DNA from: Streptomyces ochraceiscleroticus
GTDB lineage: Bacteria > Actinomycetota > Actinomycetes > Streptomycetales > Streptomycetaceae
Direction: 5' to 3'
Assembly: GCF_000720485.1 (NCBI RefSeq)
Contig: NZ_JOAX01000025.1
Location: 1-64,000 of the forward strand
Length of the DNA: 64,000 nucleotides
The translations under genes were made by a program, and so were the position numbers. Shown here piece by piece: positions 18,789-25,981 of the stretch. The number at the start of each line of letters is the position of its first letter. Position 1 is the first letter of the stretch. The notes beneath the pieces are model-generated. The model was given only the letters and a program-made list of their open reading frames with translations, ran no database searches and was not told where the DNA came from.

Positions 18789-21614
18789 ATGACCGAGGAC
18801 ATGTCCCCTGCTGAGCGCTATGCCGCCGCGCGATCGCGCGCGGCCGAGCAGGCCACCGCACTCTTCCCTTTCAAGGAGATGTACGACTTCGGTCTGGACG
18901 CGTTCCAGATCGAGGCGTGCGAGGCCCTGGAAGCCGGTAAGGGTGTGCTGGTCGCCGCTCCGACCGGATCCGGTAAGACGATTGTCGGCGAGTTCGCCGT
19001 CCACATGGCCCTGAGACAGGGCCGCAAGTGTTTCTACACCACCCCCATCAAGGCCCTCTCGAACCAGAAGTACCAGGACCTCGTCAAGCGGTACGGCGCG
19101 GAGAAGGTCGGCCTGCTGACCGGCGACAACAGCGTCAACGGCGACGCACCGGTGATCGTGATGACCACCGAAGTGCTGCGCAACATGCTGTACGCCGGCT
19201 CCCAGGCGCTCAACGGCCTGGGCTATGTGGTCATGGACGAGGTGCACTACCTCTCCGACCGCTTCCGCGGCGCCGTCTGGGAAGAGGTGATCATTCACCT
19301 CCCCGACTCCGTGACGCTGGTGTCGCTCTCCGCCACGGTCTCCAACGCCGAGGAGTTCGGCGACTGGCTGGACACCGTCCGCGGCGACACCGAAGTGATC
19401 GTCTCCGAGCACCGCCCCGTGCCGCTGTGGCAGCACGTGCTCGCGGGACGCCGGATGTACGACCTCTTCGAGGAGCGGGACGGCGCCGAGCCCGGCCAGG
19501 GCAAGCGTGAGGTCAACCCCGACCTGGTGCGGCTGGCCCGGATGGAGAACAGCCGCCCCACCTTCGGCCGCGACAAGCGCCGCGGCCGCAACAACCTCCG
19601 GGAAGCGGACCGCGAGCGCGAGCGGCGCCAGCGCAGCCGGATCTGGACGCCCAGCCGCGCCGAGGTGATCGACCGGCTGGACAATGAGGGCCTGCTCCCG
19701 GCGATCACGTTCATCTTCAGCCGGGCCGGCTGCGAGTCGGCGGTCCAGCAGTGCCTGTACTCGGGCCTGCGGCTGAACGACCAGGCGGCGCGGGAGAAGG
19801 TCCGCAAGATCGTCGAGGCCCGCACGGCCGGCATCCCCGACGAGGACCTGCACGTCCTCGGCTACTACGAGTGGCTGGAGGGCCTGGAGCGCGGCATCGC
19901 GGCGCACCACGCCGGCATGCTGCCCACCTTCAAGGAGGTGGTCGAGGAGCTGTTCGTGAAGGGCCTGGTCAAGGCGGTCTTCGCGACCGAGACCCTGGCT
20001 CTCGGCATCAACATGCCGGCGCGCTCGGTGGTCCTGGAGAAGCTCGTCAAATGGAACGGCGAGCAGCACGCGGACATCACCCCCGGCGAGTACACGCAGC
20101 TCACCGGCCGGGCCGGGCGGCGTGGCATCGACGTCGAGGGCCACGCGGTGGTGCTGTGGCAGCGGGGCATGGACCCGGCCGCGGTCGCGGGCCTCGCGGG
20201 CACCCGGACGTACCCGCTCCGCTCCTCCTTCAAGCCGTCGTACAACATGGCGGTCAACCTGGTCTCGCAGTTCGGCCGGCACCGCTCGCGCGAGCTGCTG
20301 GAGATGTCCTTCGCGCAGTTCCAGGCCGACAAGTCGGTCGTCGGGATCTCGCGCCAGGTGCAGAAGAACGAAGAGGGGCTGGAGGGCTATCGCGAGGCGA
20401 TGACCTGCCACCTCGGGGACTTCGAGGAGTACTCGCGGCTCCGCCGGGACCTGAAGGACCGCGAGACGGAGCTGGCCAAGCAGGGCGCGGCGCAGCGCCG
20501 GGCGGCGGCCGCCGCGGCGCTGGAGAAGCTGAAGCCGGGCGATGTGATCCACGTACCGACGGGAAAGTTCGCGGGGCTGGCGCTGGTGCTCGACCCGGGG
20601 ATGCCGTCCGGGCGGACCAACGGCCATCGGGGCTTCCATGCCGAGGACGGGCCGCGGCCGCTGGTGCTCACCGCGGAGCGGCAGGTCAAGCGGCTGGCGT
20701 CGATCGACTTCCCGGTGCCGGTGCAGGCGCTGGACCGGATGCGCATCCCGAAGTCCTTCAACGCGCGCAGCCCCCAGTCGCGCCGCGATCTGGCGTCCGC
20801 GCTGCGTACGAAGGCCGGGCACATCCCGCCGGAGCGGCACCGCAAGCAGCGGTCCCCGGCCGCGGACGACCGGGAGATCTCGCGGCTGCGGACCGCGCTC
20901 CGGGCGCATCCGTGCCACGGCTGCGACGAGCGCGAGGACCATGCGCGCTGGGCGGAGCGGTACCACCGGCTGCGGCGGGACACGCGTCAGCTCGAGCGCC
21001 GTATCGAGGGCCGTACGAACACCATCGCGCGCACCTTCGACCGGATCTGCTCGCTGCTGACCGAGCTGGACTATCTGCAGGGCGACACGGTCACGGACGA
21101 GGGCCGCCGGCTGGCGCGGCTGTACGGCGAGCTGGACCTGCTGGCGAGCGAGTGCCTGCGCGAGGGCGTCTGGGAGGGCCTGTCGCCGCAGGAGCTGGCC
21201 GCGTGCGCGTCGGCGCTGGTGTACGAGGCGCGGCAGGCGGACGACGCGGTCGCGCCGAAGCTGCCCTCGGGGAAGGCGCGGGCCGCGCTGGGCGAGATGG
21301 TGCGGATCTGGGGGCGGCTCGATGCCCTGGAGGAGGACCACCGGATCAGCCAGGCCGAGGGCGTCGGCCAGCGGGAGCCGGACCTCGGCTTCGCGTGGGC
21401 GGCGCACCAGTGGGCGTCCGGCGTGGGGCTCGACGCGGTGCTCCGCGAGGCGGAGATGCCGGCCGGTGACTTCGTCCGCTGGTGCAAGCAGCTCATCGAT
21501 GTACTGGGGCAGATCGCGGCGGCGGCGCCTGAGGGCTCGACGGTGACGCGGGCCGCGCGCAAGGCGGTTGATGGGGTGCTGCGAGGGGTTGTGGCGTACT
21601 CGTCGGTCGGCTGA
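18789..21614 (+). CDS. helY: HelY-type superfamily 2 RNA/DNA helicase
   Basis: 941 aa. ATP-dependent Ski2/Mtr4-like helicase thought to act on structured RNA. Seen: Walker A APTGSGKT (57-64), DEVH (150-153), SAT (LSATVSNAEE), the C-terminal helicase domain with TETLALGINMPARSV and QLTGRAGRRG, then a long C-terminal part ending in a DSHCT-like helical domain (about 760-941, RIWGRLDALEEDH, FVRWCKQLIDVLGQIA). ATG 18789 is chosen because the -10 box lies directly upstream; an in-frame GTG/ATG to 18765 is possible. Position after tatC matches mycobacterial helY. Confidence 0.92.
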   Translation: MTEDMSPAERYAAARSRAAEQATALFPFKEMYDFGLDAFQIEACEALEAGKGVLVAAPTGSGKTIVGEFAVHMALRQGRKCFYTTPIKALSNQKYQDLVKRYGAEKVGLLTGDNSVNGDAPVIVMTTEVLRNMLYAGSQALNGLGYVVMDEVHYLSDRFRGAVWEEVIIHLPDSVTLVSLSATVSNAEEFGDWLDTVRGDTEVIVSEHRPVPLWQHVLAGRRMYDLFEERDGAEPGQGKREVNPDLVRLARMENSRPTFGRDKRRGRNNLREADRERERRQRSRIWTPSRAEVIDRLDNEGLLPAITFIFSRAGCESAVQQCLYSGLRLNDQAAREKVRKIVEARTAGIPDEDLHVLGYYEWLEGLERGIAAHHAGMLPTFKEVVEELFVKGLVKAVFATETLALGINMPARSVVLEKLVKWNGEQHADITPGEYTQLTGRAGRRGIDVEGHAVVLWQRGMDPAAVAGLAGTRTYPLRSSFKPSYNMAVNLVSQFGRHRSRELLEMSFAQFQADKSVVGISRQVQKNEEGLEGYREAMTCHLGDFEEYSRLRRDLKDRETELAKQGAAQRRAAAAAALEKLKPGDVIHVPTGKFAGLALVLDPGMPSGRTNGHRGFHAEDGPRPLVLTAERQVKRLASIDFPVPVQALDRMRIPKSFNARSPQSRRDLASALRTKAGHIPPERHRKQRSPAADDREISRLRTALRAHPCHGCDEREDHARWAERYHRLRRDTRQLERRIEGRTNTIARTFDRICSLLTELDYLQGDTVTDEGRRLARLYGELDLLASECLREGVWEGLSPQELAACASALVYEARQADDAVAPKLPSGKARAALGEMVRIWGRLDALEEDHRISQAEGVGQREPDLGFAWAAHQWASGVGLDAVLREAEMPAGDFVRWCKQLIDVLGQIAAAAPEGSTVTRAARKAVDGVLRGVVAYSSVG

Positions 21615-21734
21615 CGGGGCCGTTTTCGACGGCGGGTTTCCGGCAGCGGTCCGCCGGCTGACCGCTGCCGGTCCGTCGGCGCCCGGCGACCGGTGGGTGG
21701 TCCCTGTGGGGTGCCCCCCGGCCGCCGGGCGGGC

Positions 21735-21846
21735 TTGTCCTCAAACGCCGGACGGGCTTGCTTCGGCTGGGGTTGTCCTCAAGCGCCGGACGGGCTTGAT
21801 TTTGGCTGGAGTTGTTCTCAGGCGTCCGACGGACTTGTACCGGCTG
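21735..21846. repeat. Three-unit 38-39 bp dispersed-type repeat
   Basis: Units start at 21735, 21773 and 21812, each beginning TTGTYCTCARRCG and containing CCGGACGGGCTTG-like sequence. A 25-base exact copy of unit 2 occurs on the other strand at 51704-51728. This is a REP-like intergenic element, which I recognise as frequent in Streptomyces genomes. Unit 3 overlaps the stop codon of the DUF4281 fragment. Confidence 0.75.
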
Positions 21847-22111
21847 CCGCGCTCCTCGCGGTACGGCCCTGCGGCGTGCGGCTCCGTATCGCCCGCACGC
21901 CGAGGAACAGGAGGACCCCGATCGGGGAGAGCAGTACGGTCAGGGCCAGCAGCGGGGACATCACGAGTGGGTGGATGGCCAAGCGGCGGGACTCGCGGTA
22001 CATCCACTGGCCGAGGAAGAGATCCCAGGCGATGACCTGCGCCCAGATCGCCGCCGCGCCGCCGTCCAGGGCCATCAGGTCCTGGAATCCGCCCAGTTCG
22101 GGGCGGGACAC
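21818..22111 (-). pseudogene. C-terminal fragment of an ABA4-like (DUF4281) membrane protein
   Basis: 97 aa open frame from GTG 22111. Seen: AAAIWAQVIAWDLFLGQWMYRESRRLAIHPLVMSPLLALTVLLSPIGVLLFL, the last two or three helices of the ABA4-like family, including the WDLFxGxW signature. Family members are usually about 140-150 aa with four helices; the N-terminal pair is missing. The break falls where a fragment of a plus-strand gene begins. The family name rests on recall of this signature. A translated short product is possible but unlikely to work. Confidence 0.5.
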
Positions 22112-22134
22112 GGAGGAGCTGGCGGGGGGCGCGT

Positions 22135-22458
22135 GAGGTCGTCGCCGGGCTGGTCGAGCGGCGGGAGTGGAAGGCGGCGCCGGAGGGTCCGGCGGGTGAG
22201 GCGCTGGCCGGTGCGCTGGCCACGCTGCGGGGCCTGGGGCACGGCAAGTTCGAGGAGGTGCTCGACGTCTACGCCGACGCCTGCGAGCGGATAGCGACGG
22301 CGGATTTGGCGTACGTCGGTGGCGCGCCGGACATGGAGCGGCTGGTCGAGGGCGTCGTCGTGGGCACCGTCATCGGGGACGCGGTGCTCTCGGCCATGCG
22401 GCGGATGGCACACGCGGACGCCTCGGCCCGGGTGTACGGCGAGGGGGCCGCCGGCTGA
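22135..22458 (+). pseudogene. C-terminal fragment of an unknown helical protein
   Basis: The frame REVVAGLVERREWKAAP...YGEGAAG runs into the stop at 22458 and reads as real protein (Ala/Glu-rich helices, ERLVEGVVVGTVIGDAVLSAMRRMAHADA). It has no plausible start: upstream the frame enters sequence antisense to the DUF4281 fragment, and an in-frame GTG at 22258 would yield only 66 aa without a ribosome binding site. I do not recognise the family. It reads best as the 3' end of a gene that lost its 5' part. Confidence 0.45.
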
Positions 22459-22479
22459 GGGCGCGGTCGGCGCCAAGAC

Positions 22480-22517
22480 GACGGGCCGTCAGGCAGCAGC
22501 TGCCGTGACGGTCCGTC
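22480..22517. terminator. Hairpin between convergent genes
   Basis: GACGGGCCGTCA (22480-22491) pairs with TGACGGTCCGTC (22506-22517) apart from one central G-T pair, around an inner GGCAG/CTGCC stem. Confidence 0.65.
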
Positions 22518-22530
22518 GGTCAACTCGTGG

Positions 22531-23394
22531 TCAGGAAGCGGCCGGTGACTCCTGCTCCGCCTCCACCGTCGCGTTCCACTCCTTCTTGGACGCCTGCCAG
22601 CCGTCCTCGTCGTGGCCGCGGCGCCAGTAACCGGAGATCGAGAGGTCGGCGCGCGGGATCTCGCGCTCGACGCGCAGCAGACGGCGGAGCTCCTTCACGA
22701 AGCCCGCCTCGCCGTGCACGAACGCCTGGACCCGGCCCGCGGGCCACTCCAGCGCCCGTACCGCGTCGACCAGCCGCTCGCCGACCGGCGCACCGTTGCG
22801 GTGCAGCCACACGACCTCCGCGCCCGCCGGTGCCCGCAGCTTCTGCTCCTCGCGGGCGTCCGGCACCTCGATGAAGGCGCGCACCACGGCGTCCTCCGGC
22901 ATCCCGGCGAGCGATGCCGCGATGGCCGGCAGCGCGCTCTCGTCCCCGGCGAGCAGATGCCAGTCGGCCGCGGCCTCCGGGGCGTATGCGCCGCCCGGGC
23001 CGAGGAAACGGATCTCCTCGCCCGCCTCGGCCTGCTGCGCCCACGGCCCGGCCAGGCCCTCATCGCCGTGGATCACGAAGTCGACCGTCAGCTCCAGGGT
23101 CTGCGGGTCCCAGGCGCGCACCGTGTACGTCCGGGTGCGCGGCCACTGGTCGCGCGGGAAGTCGGCACGGATCTGCGCGATGTCGAACGGCTCCGGGTAG
23201 GTCACGCCCGGCGCCGGGAAGAGCAGCTTGATGTAGTGGTCGGTGTACTCGCCAGCGGGGAAGTCCGCCAGGCCCGCGCCGCCCAGAACGACCCGCATCA
23301 TGTGCGGACTGAGGCGCTCGGTGTGGATCACGCGGGCGCGGTAGGTGACGGCCTTCCGGCGGGCGGGACGTTCGGCGGGACGGTCTGCTGCCAC
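22531..23394 (-). CDS. Siderophore-interacting protein (FAD-dependent ferric reductase)
   Basis: 287 aa. SIP-family flavoprotein that reduces ferric siderophores in the cytoplasm to release iron. Seen: an N-terminal FAD-binding barrel (about 15-130) with RTRTYTVRAWD, a linker and a C-terminal NAD(P)H-binding domain (HLLAGDESALPAIAASL; AFVHGEAGFVKELRRLL; final ISGYWRRGHDEDGW). The last block is highly characteristic of SIP proteins. GTG 23394 is preferred because AGGGGG lies 6 bases upstream; the frame also allows GTG 23412. The iron box at 23425-23443 directly upstream predicts repression by DmdR/IdeR when iron is plentiful. Confidence 0.92.
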   Translation of the reverse strand: MAADRPAERPARRKAVTYRARVIHTERLSPHMMRVVLGGAGLADFPAGEYTDHYIKLLFPAPGVTYPEPFDIAQIRADFPRDQWPRTRTYTVRAWDPQTLELTVDFVIHGDEGLAGPWAQQAEAGEEIRFLGPGGAYAPEAAADWHLLAGDESALPAIAASLAGMPEDAVVRAFIEVPDAREEQKLRAPAGAEVVWLHRNGAPVGERLVDAVRALEWPAGRVQAFVHGEAGFVKELRRLLRVEREIPRADLSISGYWRRGHDEDGWQASKKEWNATVEAEQESPAAS

Positions 23395-23424
23395 GGTGGG
23401 CCCCCTGGGCACTCTCAGAATAAG

Positions 23425-23443
23425 TTAGGTACACCTAACCTAA
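23425..23443 (-). promoter_or_regulatory. Iron box (DmdR/IdeR operator)
   Basis: TTAGGTACACCTAACCTAA matches the 19-bp DtxR/IdeR consensus TTAGGTTAGCCTAACCTAA at 16 of 19 positions, with all three mismatches in the centre. It lies 13-49 bases upstream of the two possible SIP starts and nothing else starts nearby. Confidence 0.9.
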
Positions 23444-23450
23444 CAGCACA

Positions 23451-24377
23451 TCATGAGAGCACGCTGAGGACACGCTGCAGCGAGCCGCCCAGACCCCACT
23501 GCCCGGCCAGCTCCTCCAGCGTCGCGGGATCGGCCGGCTCCTTCGGCACGGCAGGGTCGAAGGAGGGCAGCGCGACGTCCGTGGCGACGCGGACGACCGT
23601 GGGCGCGACCTCGAGGTACGGGCGGGCCTCGGCCAGCCGCTTGCGCTGCGTGGGCGTGAGCTTCGCCGCCGGGTCGTCGACGGCGGCCATGATCCCGGGC
23701 AGGTCGCCGAAGGTCGCCAGCAGCTTGGCCGCGGTCTTCTCGCCGATGCCCGGCACGCCCGGCAGACCGTCGCTGGGGTCGCCGCGCAGCAGCGCCAGGT
23801 CCGCATAGCCCGCGCCGTCCACGCCGTACTTCTCGCGGAGCCACGCCTCGTCGGTGAGCTGGAGGGTGCCGACGCCCTTGAGCGGATACAGCACGCGGAC
23901 GCCGCGCCGGTCGTCGACGAGCTGGTACAGATCGCGGTCGCCGGTGACGATGTCGACCGGGCCCGCGGCGCGCGTGGCGAGCGTGCCGATGATGTCGTCC
24001 GCCTCGTATCCCGCCGCGCCCACGCGCGCGATGCCCAGCGCGTCCAGTACCGCCTCGATCACCGGGACCTGGGGCGAGAGCGTGTCCGGGACCTCCTCGA
24101 CGTCCGGCGCGGGGGAGCCCTCGGGGGCCTCCTCGGCGACGCGGTGCGCCTTGTACGTCGGAATGAGGTCGACCCGCCACTGGGGGCGCCAGTCGGCGTC
24201 CATGCAGGCCACGAGGTCGTCCGGGTGGTGGTCCTGGAGGAGGCGGGCGATGAAGTCCAGCAGGCCGCGGACGGCGTTGACGGGCGTGCCGTCCGCGGCG
24301 CGGACGGAGTCCGGCACGCCGAAGTACGCGCGGAAGTACAGCGAGGCGGTGTCGAGGAGCATCAGGCGTCGAGTCAC
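23451..24377 (-). CDS. 5'-3' exonuclease (PolI N-terminal / FEN-like family)
   Basis: 308 aa. Metal-dependent 5' nuclease resembling the N-terminal domain of DNA polymerase I. Seen: LMLLDTASLYFRAYFG with the first catalytic Asp, CMDADWRPQWR, AAGYEADDIIGTLA, VTGDRDLYQLV (metal-binding acids) and the helix-hairpin-helix GLPGVPGIGEKTAAKLL. GTG 24377 has no strong ribosome binding site; the ATG of MLLD 15 bases on is an alternative. A stand-alone exonuclease close to helY is also found in mycobacteria. It is separate from polA, so a repair or RNA-processing role is likely. Confidence 0.88.
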   Translation of the reverse strand: MTRRLMLLDTASLYFRAYFGVPDSVRAADGTPVNAVRGLLDFIARLLQDHHPDDLVACMDADWRPQWRVDLIPTYKAHRVAEEAPEGSPAPDVEEVPDTLSPQVPVIEAVLDALGIARVGAAGYEADDIIGTLATRAAGPVDIVTGDRDLYQLVDDRRGVRVLYPLKGVGTLQLTDEAWLREKYGVDGAGYADLALLRGDPSDGLPGVPGIGEKTAAKLLATFGDLPGIMAAVDDPAAKLTPTQRKRLAEARPYLEVAPTVVRVATDVALPSFDPAVPKEPADPATLEELAGQWGLGGSLQRVLSVLS

Positions 24378-24763
24378 ACGCCGATGATGCCGTACGCCAC
24401 CGACAACGCCGGACGCACGCCACGACGAGGCCGGACATGCGCCATGACCAGGCCGGACGCGCGCCGCCCCGCGCGGGACTCCGCGCACCCCCTCGCGAAT
24501 GGGTCGCGAGCCGCCGTGTACGGGTCGCGAGTGACCTCGCGTCAAACGTGTGCTGTCTGTGAGGCGAGTCACTGTTGTGTTTGGCGTGAATAAAGGGGGG
24601 CAGGCGCGGACCCGGAGCGGAACCGGTAAGGAATTCAACTTCTTCTTTTCCCGGCGCAGGCGGCCCGAAGCCGTGCCGCTCCACGGCCCCTCCCCAGCCT
24701 TTCGGCCTGGGGATCACCCATGGCTGGGACGGGCCGTTCCTTGGTTCGACCAGAGAGGTGTAT
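24378..24763 (+). promoter_or_regulatory. 386-base region with a three-hairpin leader before the betaine importer
   Basis: No gene is visible here. The last 100 bases contain three successive hairpins: GCCGTG/CACGGC (24670-24675, 24682-24687); CCCCAGCC/GGCCTGGGG with one bulge and loop TTTC (24692-24699, 24704-24712); and CCCA/TGGG (24717-24720, 24725-24728). They are followed by AGAGAGG and the start codon. A TTCAACTTCTTCTTTTC pyrimidine run (24633-24649) precedes them. Position suggests an osmotic or ligand-responsive leader; no known riboswitch consensus was recognised. Confidence 0.4.
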
Positions 24764-25981
24764 GTGTCCAGGCTGCAAGCCGAGCACCTGTACAAAGTGT
24801 TCGGCAGACGACCCGATGACGCCGTGCGGAAACTCGAGAACGGGGCGACCCGTGACGAGCTGCGCGCCGAGGGCACGACGGCAGCGGTGATCGACGCGTC
24901 GTTCACCGTGGACGAAGGCCAGATCTTCGTTGTCATGGGTCTGTCGGGTTCCGGCAAGTCCACGCTGCTGCGCATGCTGAACGGGCTGCTGGAGCCGACC
25001 GCGGGCAGTGTGCGGTTCGACGGCCAGGACCTGACCACGCTCAGCCCCAAAGAGCTGCGCAGGGTCCGTTCCCAGAAGATCTCCATGGTCTTCCAGCACT
25101 TCGCGCTCTTCCCGCACCGCAGCGTCCTGGAGAACGCCGCGTACGGCCTGGAGGTCCAGGGCGTACCGAAGGCCGAGCGCCAGAAGCGTGCCCATGAGGC
25201 GCTGGAGCTGGCCGGTCTGAAGGGCTGGGAGAAGTCCTGGCCCGACGAGCTGTCCGGCGGCATGCAGCAGCGTGTGGGCCTGGCCCGCGCGCTGGCGACC
25301 GACGCGGACCTGCTGCTGATGGACGAGTCCTTCAGCGCGCTGGACCCGCTGATCCGCCGCGACATGCAGGACCAGCTCCTGGAGCTGCAGAAGACGCTGA
25401 AGAAGACCATCGTCTTCATCACCCACGACCTGAACGAGGCCATGCGGCTCGGCGACCGGATCGCCGTCATGCGCGACGGCCGGATCGTGCAGAACGGCTC
25501 GGCCGAGGACATCCTCGTACGGCCCTCCAACGACTACGTCGCGTCCTTCATCCAGGACGTCGACCGCACCCGGGTGCTGACCGCCGGCGCGATCATGACG
25601 GACGTGGCGTCGGTGCTGGGCAGCAAGGACGCCGACGGTACGGAGATATCCACCGCCGAGCAGTTCCGCGCCGCGGCGCCCGCCACGGTCACCAAGGACA
25701 CCCCGCTCGTCGACCTGTTCGCGCCCTGCTCCGCCAGCGCGGTGCCGGTGGCCGTGGCCGACGCGGCCGGGGAGCTCATCGGCGCGGTACCGGCGCAGAA
25801 GCTGCTGGCCGCGCTCGGCGAGCCCGAGCCCCAGGCCCAGGACGCCGTCGCCGCCGTTCCCGCGCAGCCCGCCCCCGAGGACAAGAAGCCCGTGGCCACG
25901 GACGAAGCGGCCGAGGACGCCGCATCCGAGGACACGGACGGCAAGGACGCCGACGAGAGCAAGGTGATCGCCGGTGCCTAG
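24764..25981 (+). CDS. Glycine betaine/proline ABC transporter ATPase
   Basis: 405 aa. ATP-hydrolysing subunit of an OpuA/ProU-type importer for compatible solutes. Seen: the family-specific N-terminus HLYKVFG and insertion before the P-loop, Walker A GLSGSGKST (59-67), Q-loop FQHFALFPHRSVLENAAYGLEVQGV, signature LSGGMQQRVGLARAL, Walker B LLLMDESFSALDPLIRRDMQ, H-loop VFITHDLNEA. The C-terminal 130 residues look like a degenerate CBS region followed by an Ala/Glu/Asp-rich tail. GTG 24764 sits 5 bases after AGAGAGG; GTG 24758 overlaps that site. Its end overlaps the permease gene by 8 bases. Confidence 0.92.
   Translation: MSRLQAEHLYKVFGRRPDDAVRKLENGATRDELRAEGTTAAVIDASFTVDEGQIFVVMGLSGSGKSTLLRMLNGLLEPTAGSVRFDGQDLTTLSPKELRRVRSQKISMVFQHFALFPHRSVLENAAYGLEVQGVPKAERQKRAHEALELAGLKGWEKSWPDELSGGMQQRVGLARALATDADLLLMDESFSALDPLIRRDMQDQLLELQKTLKKTIVFITHDLNEAMRLGDRIAVMRDGRIVQNGSAEDILVRPSNDYVASFIQDVDRTRVLTAGAIMTDVASVLGSKDADGTEISTAEQFRAAAPATVTKDTPLVDLFAPCSASAVPVAVADAAGELIGAVPAQKLLAALGEPEPQAQDAVAAVPAQPAPEDKKPVATDEAAEDAASEDTDGKDADESKVIAGA

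Noticed and set aside
24378..24763. Assignment to the ydaO c-di-AMP riboswitch
   Set aside because: The hairpins and sequence do not match the conserved core closely enough to name it by eye.
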